Part shown: positions 5,567 to 12,432 of the stretch, piece after piece | How positions within the stretch are numbered: the first letter of the stretch is position 1 | Layout of the letters: every line of letters begins with the position of its first letter | Source of the DNA: Christensenella sp034926635 | GTDB lineage: Bacteria; Bacillota; Clostridia; Christensenellales; Christensenellaceae | NCBI GenBank assembly: GCA_034926635.1 | Contig: JAYFQX010000024.1 | Coordinates: 1-64,000, forward strand | Length of the DNA stretch: 64,000 nucleotides | Reading direction: 5' to 3' | Position numbers and translations under genes: made by a program | Notes under the pieces: model-generated | Told to the model about the DNA's origin: nothing | The model's input: only the letters and a program-made list of their open reading frames with translations | The model's database searches: none

Positions 5567-7283
5567 AATTAAACAATTAATTATGAATAGTGTGGCGGGA
5601 GAGCAATACACATATAAATTTGAAAATGGAATTAATTATTTCAGGGGCAATAATGGATCTGGAAAAACCGTATTTTATCATTTTATGGATTATATGTTTG
5701 GTGCTTCAGATAATATTAGCAAAAAGCCATGGTTTGAAGGATCATTACTGCAAGCTTCTCTCAAAATTTCTCAAGATGGAATCGAATATATTTTGACAAG
5801 AACCATGGAGCCCGAAATAAATTATTTTTGCTACAAGGATGAGCCAAATCCTAAAGCCATTGGTTATGATGAATACAAAGATAAGCTGAATTCGATTTTT
5901 ACCAAGAACGAACAGTTGCTAAAAGATATTAGGAATTTTACCGAGGAAAATTTGTCCTATCGTACTTTTACAATGTTCAATTTCTTGGGAGAAAAACATC
6001 AGGGTATACTTAATAATTTTTTGGATAAATGTAGTCAGACTGAATACGCTGTAAAAGTGAATTCGATTTTGAACTTCATATTCAACAAAAATCTGGAACA
6101 AATTTTTGAATTAAAAAAAGAACTAGAAGTCATAGAAAAAGAGTTGGAATTATTAGAGTCAAAATCACAGCAACTAGATTTTGTATGTCAACATGTTAAC
6201 CTCCAGTTGTACAAACTTAATATTAAGATTTCCTATAATGGAAAAAATGCAAAAAATATAAGACTTGCACTCAACCAAATAAAAAACTTGAATGATAATC
6301 CATCGGCAATTCGAGAACGGCCTATATCTGAGATTGTAGCCATGTATAATAATATAGATGAGCAAATTAAAATATATGAGAACACTTTAGCAGATAACAG
6401 AAATATTGAAAAAGAAAATAAAAATCGGATGAAACTTTTATCTTCGTTTAGTGAAATTATAGATTCGCATCCTGATTTTCAATATCTAATTGAACCATTA
6501 GCGGAACTAGTGGGAGAACTTGATAAAAGTATTGCGTTTAATAAGTATGTCAATAACGACAATACTATTAGTGAACTTAAAAAGCAAAAAGAGATTCTAA
6601 AAAATGAAATAGCAAATAGCGAAATTCGCTTTAAATGTTTCAATATCTCTGAAAAAAAGAGAGCTATTGCAGTAATTGAAGAATATTTAGGGATTGACGT
6701 TGAATTCGATACGGACGATATTAAGCTGAAGCGTAAACGTATTCGTGAATTGAAGGAAGAAATTCGTATACTGCAAAATTCTGATGACACCCAAAAAGTA
6801 AAACAGCTTTCTGAAAATATTACCAAACTTTATACTTCTGCAAAGGGTATATCTCAATTAGTTAATGATGATATTGAACAACTAAATTTTCATATTCAAT
6901 ATATAAAACGAGGAAATATTTTGCAACCAATGCTTACTACCGATGAGGGGGAGAATAATTATTATACTGGCAGTATGGCACGTCATACTTTGATGCAATT
7001 ATGCGGGTACTTATGTTTTCTAGATTTATTATTAAAAGAACAACGCTATCCTTTGATCCCAATTTTAGTAATTGATCATATTTCAAAACCTTTCGATCAA
7101 AGCAATCAAAAAACACTGGGAGCAGTATTCGAAAACGCTTACAAGCATATTGGCAAGGATATGTTGCAAACTTTTATTTTTGATGATGAGGCGTATGAGG
7201 ATTTAGATATAGTTCCAGACCATTATGAAAATCTTATTACCGAAACCAAATCTGGCTTTAATCCATTTTACAGTAAGAATTGA
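5559..7283 (+). CDS. SMC/Rad50-like ABC ATPase of the ABC-3C system (LmuB-like)
   Basis: Encodes 574 residues. Walker A is GNNGSGKT at residues 30-37. A coiled-coil middle (roughly 160-450) has runs such as LKKELEVIEKELELLESKS and lacks a CxxC zinc hook. A degenerate signature helix (TGSMARHTLMQL) lies near 470, and Walker B (PILVIDHISKPFD) near 500. The residue after the Walker B aspartate is histidine where canonical ABC ATPases have the catalytic glutamate. Some related ATPases that I recall also substitute this position. At under 600 residues it is short for an SMC protein, fitting sensor ATPases of conflict systems rather than chromosome condensins. It overlaps the middle-component gene by 8 bp with AGAGGT upstream, so translation is coupled. 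The expected role is DNA-end or DNA-structure sensing that releases the nuclease. Confidence 0.75.
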   Translation: MFKIKQLIMNSVAGEQYTYKFENGINYFRGNNGSGKTVFYHFMDYMFGASDNISKKPWFEGSLLQASLKISQDGIEYILTRTMEPEINYFCYKDEPNPKAIGYDEYKDKLNSIFTKNEQLLKDIRNFTEENLSYRTFTMFNFLGEKHQGILNNFLDKCSQTEYAVKVNSILNFIFNKNLEQIFELKKELEVIEKELELLESKSQQLDFVCQHVNLQLYKLNIKISYNGKNAKNIRLALNQIKNLNDNPSAIRERPISEIVAMYNNIDEQIKIYENTLADNRNIEKENKNRMKLLSSFSEIIDSHPDFQYLIEPLAELVGELDKSIAFNKYVNNDNTISELKKQKEILKNEIANSEIRFKCFNISEKKRAIAVIEEYLGIDVEFDTDDIKLKRKRIRELKEEIRILQNSDDTQKVKQLSENITKLYTSAKGISQLVNDDIEQLNFHIQYIKRGNILQPMLTTDEGENNYYTGSMARHTLMQLCGYLCFLDLLLKEQRYPLIPILVIDHISKPFDQSNQKTLGAVFENAYKHIGKDMLQTFIFDDEAYEDLDIVPDHYENLITETKSGFNPFYSKN

Positions 7284-7445
7284 AGAAGGTTACGCTAATG
7301 ACCTAATTGTGAACAGGTAGTTATTACGAGCCTTAGTTAAAAATGGCAAAAACGCACGAGCACATCTTGATTGCATGTAATTTTGCAGGAGTATTACTGC
7401 CCGCTGCATTCAACGAGACAGTAGAAATGTTTTTTAACTGTTACG

Positions 7446-7478
7446 CAACAAAAAGGACAGGCTCACCGCCTGTCCTTT
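7446..7478 (-). terminator. Terminator of tRNA-Val
   Basis: Read on the minus strand, AAAGGACAGGC and GCCTGTCCTTT form an 11-bp stem with loop GGTGA, followed by a T-rich tail TTTTTG. It lies 60 bp downstream of the tRNA gene. Confidence 0.85.
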
Positions 7479-7537
7479 AAACTGATTGTCATTCCAAACA
7501 CCCCATCTAAAAAGAAAAGGTTCGGATATGACCGATG

Positions 7538-7614
7538 TGGTGGGACTAGCTGGACTCGAACCAGTGACCCCCTCGATGTCAACGAGGTACTCTAACCATC
7601 TGAGCTATAGTCCC
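7538..7614 (-). tRNA. tRNA-Val, anticodon GAC
   Basis: The 77-nt minus-strand gene folds as a full cloverleaf. The acceptor GGGACTA pairs with TAGTCCC, the D-arm begins AGCTCAGATGG, the anticodon stem CCTCG/CGAGG encloses the loop TTGACAT with GAC at 7580-7578, and the T-loop is GGTTCGAGTCC. The 3' CCA is encoded. It has its own promoter and terminator and stands between the AT-rich island and the core chromosome. I found no duplicate of its 3' end inside the window that would mark it as an integration site. Confidence 0.97.
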
Positions 7615-7638
7615 ACATTTCACTTTGCGACCTTTATA

Positions 7639-7666
7639 ATTATACAGATTTCCACAAAAAAAACAA
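7639..7666 (-). promoter_or_regulatory. Promoter of tRNA-Val
   Basis: On the minus strand TTGTTT (7666-7661) and TATAAT (7644-7639) are spaced by 16 bp, with the tRNA 5' end 25 bp downstream. Confidence 0.65.
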
Positions 7667-7718
7667 GACCTTCTTTCTAATCTTTTTCGCATATGTTATA
7701 ATAAAAAAGAGGTGCATC

Positions 7719-8243
7719 ATGCAAATTAAACCAAAACAAACAATGGCCAACAACAAGTTGTTGTTGCTGTATCTTTTGAATAAAAGTGATATTCCCCTGT
7801 CCGAGCTGCAGCTTGTTCGTATTTTTAGCGACCTGTCTTTTATGGGGTACTTTGATCTTAAAGAATGCATGTTTGAGCTGGAACAAAATAGGCATATTTC
7901 TTCTCGCTCCACGCCGCAAAGCGTGGTCTATAGCATTACTGAAAAAGGCGCAAATATGCTGCGAGTTCTCTGCGAAGACCTGCGGCTTTCTTTCCGTGAA
8001 GGTATCGATCAATATCTTGAGGCGCATTCCTCCGAGCTGAAAATGGAATCTCAGCTTGTCGGCGAAATGATCAAGCTTTCTTCTTCGGAATACCGCGTTA
8101 TTTTAAAGGTACTGGAGGAAGACCGCACTGTCTTTGAACTCAATTGCATTGTTTATTCTAAAGATGCTGCGCAAACCATGCTGGATAACTGGCGGGCAAA
8201 CGCCGTCTCCCTTTATAAAGACGTATTAATGCGATTGAGCTAA
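7719..8243 (+). CDS. DUF4364 family protein
   Basis: Encodes 174 residues matching the DUF4364 family of Clostridia, whose function is unknown. The N-terminal half looks like a winged-helix domain: LLLYLLNKSDIPLSELQL, then ELEQNRHISSRS and VVYSITEKGANML, the last being the typical wing with ITEKG. The C-terminal half is an alpha/beta segment with YRVILKVLEEDRTVFEL, reminiscent of a small regulatory domain. The start is supported by AGAGGTG 7 nt upstream. The gene is convergent with folC, and the two reading frames overlap by 18 bp at their 3' ends. A DNA-binding role is plausible from the fold but not established. Confidence 0.85.
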   Translation: MQIKPKQTMANNKLLLLYLLNKSDIPLSELQLVRIFSDLSFMGYFDLKECMFELEQNRHISSRSTPQSVVYSITEKGANMLRVLCEDLRLSFREGIDQYLEAHSSELKMESQLVGEMIKLSSSEYRVILKVLEEDRTVFELNCIVYSKDAAQTMLDNWRANAVSLYKDVLMRLS

Positions 8244-9341
8244 TAGCCTCAATACATCCGCAGCCAAATAAAAAGAGCCGCATACGACCAGTATGCCTTT
8301 TTTTTGTTCTTTCATCCGCTGTGCCACCGCAAAAGCTTCTTCCGGCTCTGGTACGCTGCATGCGTCATCAAAAAATGTCGCCAGTTTTTCTGCGGGCAGT
8401 CCTCTTTTAGGGTCGACGCAAGTACATAACACCTGATCTGCAAAACGTCCGACAATCTTTGAGACAGAAGCCGGATCTTTGTCACGCATCATTGCAGTGA
8501 GTACCGTCACATCCCTATCGGGATAATAACGCAGGATCGCACTTTCCAGTTCTTCCATTGCCGCCGGATTATGCGCCCCATCAATTACCACATCGCCGAT
8601 AATTTGCACGCGTGCGGGAATCTCCATTCTTTCGAGCCCCTGCCGGATCGCTGCCGGCGCCATTCCAAGTTCCACAGCCGCCATCAGCGCGACACACGCA
8701 TTTTCTATTTGCATTGGAGAAACCGCATGGATCTGCAAACCTGTATATTTTTCTTTGCAATAAGAAAAACTGAATTCTTGCCCATTCAAATCCTGCCGTA
8801 AAATATGTATGTCCTCTTCCTTTAAAACAATCAACTGTGCATCTTTTTCACGGCATACCTTGCGTATCACCTGCATGGCTTCTTCTTTTTGCGGATGAGA
8901 CAGGACAACGGAACCTTGCTTGATGATACCTGCTTTTTCCCACGCAATCTTTTCCAGCGTGTTGCCAAGCAGCTCCATATGGTCATAGCTGATCGGTGTT
9001 AATATCTGCATCCGTGACGGATAGACATTGGTCGGGTCGAGCCTTCCGCCAAGTCCCGCCTCCAGCACAGCATACTCCACATTGTGATCTAAAAACCACG
9101 CATTCGCCGCTTCCGTCCAAACGCAAAAGAGGTGTTTTGAACCATCACCTCTTGCGTTTTTCATATAATATTCGTATTCTTCCGCCGATATCATTTTTCC
9201 GTTGATGCGCATGCGCTCATACGGCGTTATCATATGCGGCGATGTAAAAAGCCCACACCGATACTCCTGCGCAATTATCTCCGCTAAATACTGCGCGGTC
9301 GATCCTTTCGCGTTTGTTCCTGCAAGCTGTATATATTGCAC
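8226..9341 (-). CDS. folC: Folylpolyglutamate synthase/dihydrofolate synthase, short N-terminus
   Basis: FolC adds glutamate to dihydropteroate and to folates with ATP, retaining folates in the cell. Hallmarks are the P-loop AGTNAKGS at residues 7-14, TSPHM, the Mur-ligase-type signature GLGGRLDPTN, YDHMELLG and the C-terminal DGAHNP. The protein has 371 residues, whereas most FolC proteins have about 420 with roughly 40-45 residues before the P-loop. The frame cannot be extended: an in-frame TGA lies two codons before the GTG start, inside the end of valS. GGAGGG about 11 nt upstream supports the GTG. It follows valS directly, a common pairing in Bacillota. Activity is likely but the missing N-terminal helix is odd. 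Confidence 0.93.
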   Translation of the reverse strand: MQYIQLAGTNAKGSTAQYLAEIIAQEYRCGLFTSPHMITPYERMRINGKMISAEEYEYYMKNARGDGSKHLFCVWTEAANAWFLDHNVEYAVLEAGLGGRLDPTNVYPSRMQILTPISYDHMELLGNTLEKIAWEKAGIIKQGSVVLSHPQKEEAMQVIRKVCREKDAQLIVLKEEDIHILRQDLNGQEFSFSYCKEKYTGLQIHAVSPMQIENACVALMAAVELGMAPAAIRQGLERMEIPARVQIIGDVVIDGAHNPAAMEELESAILRYYPDRDVTVLTAMMRDKDPASVSKIVGRFADQVLCTCVDPKRGLPAEKLATFFDDACSVPEPEEAFAVAQRMKEQKKGILVVCGSFYLAADVLRLLAQSH

Positions 9342-9342
9342 G

Positions 9343-11976
9343 CTATTTCATACCCTCCAGAAAAGCGATCCTCTCGCTGAGCTTTTCCTTCATTTCAAGG
9401 TAAGTTGCGAGCTTCGCGCGCTCTTCGTCCACTACTTTGGCAGGCGCCTTATCTGTAAAGCCTTTGTTTCCGAGCTTTCCTTGTGCACGCGCGATCTCTT
9501 TTTCATTCTTCTCTGCTTCCTTGGAAAGCCGAAGAAGCTCTTTTTCTACATCTATTAGGTCTGCAAGAGGCATATATGCCTCCCCGACCGCGCATACAGC
9601 AGAAACACTGTTTTGTGGGATCTCCGATTTTTCAGTAATAATTTGCACATCGTTTGCATACGCCAACTTCTTCAAATATTCTGCGCATGCTTCAATCGCT
9701 TCGCCATGTTTTGTAAGTATTGTCAGCTTCACTTTTACGCTCGGCGGAACATCCATTTCAGCACGGATATTACGGATCGCACGAATCATGTCCATCACGC
9801 CGTTCATCATTTCCGCCTGCTTTGCATTGCCGTCAAACGCAACCTCTGGCCACGGGCCAAGCATAATCGTTTCTTGTGCACCCGGCAAGCTGGTATAGAT
9901 CTCTTCCGTAATAAACGGCATAAACGGATGCAGTAGCTTCAACGTATTCTTCAGCACATAAACAAGCACACTGATCGTTGCGGCTTTTTCTTCTTCATCT
10001 TCACCGTAAAGACGCGGTTTCGCCATCTCAATATACCAATCGCAAAATTCGTTCCATGTAAAGTCATACGCCTTTTGCGCCGCCATACCCAGATCATACT
10101 TCTCAATATTATCCGTGCATTCCCGTACCGCCTCATTCAGCCGTGCCAGCACCCATTTGTCAGCAATATCAAGTTTACTTTCGTCTATCGGACGCACGTC
10201 GCCGTCGATGTTCATCATCACAAAACGCGAAGCGTTCCATATTTTATTTGCAAAATTACGCGCAGCCTCTACCTTTTCCCAATAAAAACGCATATCGTTT
10301 CCCGGACTGCTGCCAACCGCCAGCGAGAACCGCAGTGCATCTGCGCCGTATTTATCGATGACCTCCAATGGGTCGATTCCATTATTCAAAGATTTCGACA
10401 TCTTGCGTCCTTCGCTGTCGCGCACAATCCCGTGGATATCCACTACCTGAAACGGCGGTCGCCCCATAATCTCTATTCCAAAAATAATCATGCGCGCAAC
10501 CCAGAAGAAGATAATATCATAACCGGTAACGAGCGCATTGGTAGGATAAAAGAAATCAAGCTCGGGTGTTTTTTCCGGCCAACCAAGCGTAGAAAATGGC
10601 CATAAGCCCGAGGAGAACCACGTATCAAGAACATCTTCGTCTTGTGTAAAACTGCTTGCTCCGCACTGTGGACAGCATGTTGGCTCGTCTACCGATACAA
10701 TCAGCTTCCCGCACTCGCTGCAGGTATACGCCGGAATACGATGACCCCACCACAGTTGACGGGAAATACACCAATCACGGATATTATAGAGCCAGTTAAA
10801 GTATATTTTGGAAAAACGCTCGGGAACAAACCGTACCTCTCCGCTTTCCACCGCCTCGATTGCCGGCTGCGCCAGCTCCTTCATTTTCACAAACCATTGC
10901 CGCGAGATAATTGGTTCGATCACGGTATGACAGCGGTAACAATGTCCGACATTATGAGCATAATCCTCAATTTTTTCCATGGCACCGCACGCCTTAAGAT
11001 CAGCAACAATCTGCACGCGTGCTTCGTCTCTGTCAAGCCCTGCATACTTTCCGGCATTTTGTGCCATTGTACCATCGTCATTCATCACCTTAATGATTTG
11101 CAGATCATGACGCTGTCCCACTTCGTAGTCATTCGGGTCGTGCGCAGGCGTAATTTTAACAGCACCCGTACCGAATTCCATATCTACATATTCATCTGCA
11201 ATAACGGGAATAGGTTTATTAAGCAACGGAAGGATTACATTTTTCCCCACCAAGTCTTTATACCGTTCGTCTTTGGGATTTACTGCCACTGCCGTATCTC
11301 CCAGCATTGTTTCCGGACGTGTTGTCGCAACAACAATGCCTTCGCCGCCGTCTTCCGCGCGGTAACGCATATGCCAGAGGTGCGACCCTTGCTGCTCATA
11401 TTCCACTTCCGCATCCGAAAGCGCCGTCATGCAATGCGGACACCAGTTAATAATGCGGTTGCCCTGATAAATCAATCCTTTTTCATATAAACGTACAAAC
11501 ACTTCGCGGACTGCCTTGTTGCAGCCTTCGTCCATTGTAAAACGTTCCCTGTCCCAATCCAGCGAAGATCCCAGCTTTTTCAATTGTTCTACAATCCTGC
11601 CGCCAAATTTATCGCGCCATTGCCATGCACGTTCCAAGAATTTCTCGCGTCCGAGTTCCTCTTTTGACGTACCCTCTTCGCGCAGCGCATCAACGATCTT
11701 AACTTCTGTGGCAATACTGGCATGATCTGTTCCCGGCAGCCATAATGCCTGATACCCCTGCATCCGTTTCGTACGAATGATGGCATCCTGTATCATATTA
11801 TCAAGCGCATGACCCATATGAAGCTGCCCCGTAATATTCGGCGGCGGAATCACAATGGTAAACGGCTGTTTTGTTTTATCTGCCTCAGCATGGAAATAAC
11901 CTTTTTCCAGCCATTTCCGGTAAAGCTTTTCTTCCGTTGATTTTGGATCATATGTCTTGCCTAATTCCTTTTGCAT
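9343..11976 (-). CDS. valS: Valyl-tRNA synthetase
   Basis: ValRS charges tRNA-Val with valine and edits mischarged threonine. The class I signatures are present: HMGH (the HIGH motif) near residue 53 and GRKMSKS for the KMSKS loop near residue 530. The editing domain has TTRPETMLGDTAV. Zinc-type cysteine pairs occur (CSEC, CCPQC, also CYRC and CPHC). The C-terminal 65 residues form the usual ValRS coiled coil (LIDVEKELLRLSKEAEK). I start at the ATG at 11976, preceded by AAGGGG; a GTG six codons upstream is also open. The length of 877 residues is normal for the family. No T-box leader is visible upstream. Transcription continues into folC. Confidence 0.97.
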   Translation of the reverse strand: MQKELGKTYDPKSTEEKLYRKWLEKGYFHAEADKTKQPFTIVIPPPNITGQLHMGHALDNMIQDAIIRTKRMQGYQALWLPGTDHASIATEVKIVDALREEGTSKEELGREKFLERAWQWRDKFGGRIVEQLKKLGSSLDWDRERFTMDEGCNKAVREVFVRLYEKGLIYQGNRIINWCPHCMTALSDAEVEYEQQGSHLWHMRYRAEDGGEGIVVATTRPETMLGDTAVAVNPKDERYKDLVGKNVILPLLNKPIPVIADEYVDMEFGTGAVKITPAHDPNDYEVGQRHDLQIIKVMNDDGTMAQNAGKYAGLDRDEARVQIVADLKACGAMEKIEDYAHNVGHCYRCHTVIEPIISRQWFVKMKELAQPAIEAVESGEVRFVPERFSKIYFNWLYNIRDWCISRQLWWGHRIPAYTCSECGKLIVSVDEPTCCPQCGASSFTQDEDVLDTWFSSGLWPFSTLGWPEKTPELDFFYPTNALVTGYDIIFFWVARMIIFGIEIMGRPPFQVVDIHGIVRDSEGRKMSKSLNNGIDPLEVIDKYGADALRFSLAVGSSPGNDMRFYWEKVEAARNFANKIWNASRFVMMNIDGDVRPIDESKLDIADKWVLARLNEAVRECTDNIEKYDLGMAAQKAYDFTWNEFCDWYIEMAKPRLYGEDEEEKAATISVLVYVLKNTLKLLHPFMPFITEEIYTSLPGAQETIMLGPWPEVAFDGNAKQAEMMNGVMDMIRAIRNIRAEMDVPPSVKVKLTILTKHGEAIEACAEYLKKLAYANDVQIITEKSEIPQNSVSAVCAVGEAYMPLADLIDVEKELLRLSKEAEKNEKEIARAQGKLGNKGFTDKAPAKVVDEERAKLATYLEMKEKLSERIAFLEGMK

Positions 11977-12041
11977 CCTTTTGTACCCCTTCACAAAAAC
12001 TTTCTATACCGCCCGTTTTCCGGATGGAAAACCGGATTCCC

Positions 12042-12230
12042 CTATCCGGCAAATACCATGATAAACCCAGCGATCACAATCCCCAGCCCAACAAACTTCC
12101 AGACGAGATCCGCGTGCCTGTATTGAAAATGCTTTGCTATGGCTTTTGCGCCAAAGCTTACTGCAGCGCCTACCGCCAGCAGCACCAAAGCCACAATCTG
12201 CAATCCCGTTATATTTTGAAAAAAGCCCAT
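12042..12230 (-). CDS. Small two-helix membrane protein
   Basis: Encodes 62 residues with two hydrophobic segments (IVALVLLAVGAAVSFGAKAI and VGLGIVIAGFIMVFAG) separated by a basic/polar loop (HFQYRHADL), so it is probably a two-pass inner-membrane peptide. GGAGGAAA lies about 10 nt before the ATG, which supports real translation. It lies 65 bp upstream of valS on the same strand and may share its transcript. I do not recognise the family. A longer frame over the same DNA in another phase lacks a ribosome binding site and was set aside. Confidence 0.65.
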   Translation of the reverse strand: MGFFQNITGLQIVALVLLAVGAAVSFGAKAIAKHFQYRHADLVWKFVGLGIVIAGFIMVFAG

Positions 12231-12432
12231 CGCTGTGTATTTCCTCCGCCTTCCGCAGTATTACATACCGATATATTATATCATAAATCTTATATTCCTG
12301 TGCAAAAATATGCTGACTTTTCACGCTTTTTGCCACAACCTGCTTTTCTATTGTAAAATTTTTGTATTCTATATGTTTTTAGCAATTATTTCGTATTATA
12401 ATTAAATTACAATAGAAGGACAGAGGTGCGAT

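Noticed and set aside
7343..7480. 45-codon rightward open frame between the island and tRNA-Val
   Set aside because: There is no ribosome binding site or domain, and its end is the tRNA terminator stem; I regard it as chance.
7538..7614. tRNA-Val 3' end as attachment site of the island
   Set aside because: I found no direct repeat of the tRNA 3' end at the other side within the window, and the visible integrase is a serine recombinase.
10642..11490. Long plus-strand open frame opposite valS
   Set aside because: It is antisense to strongly conserved valS codons, has no recognisable domain and no ribosome binding site.
11995..12432. T-box riboswitch for valS
   Set aside because: The region lacks the conserved T-box bulge sequence and an antiterminator, and most of it is occupied by the small membrane-protein gene.
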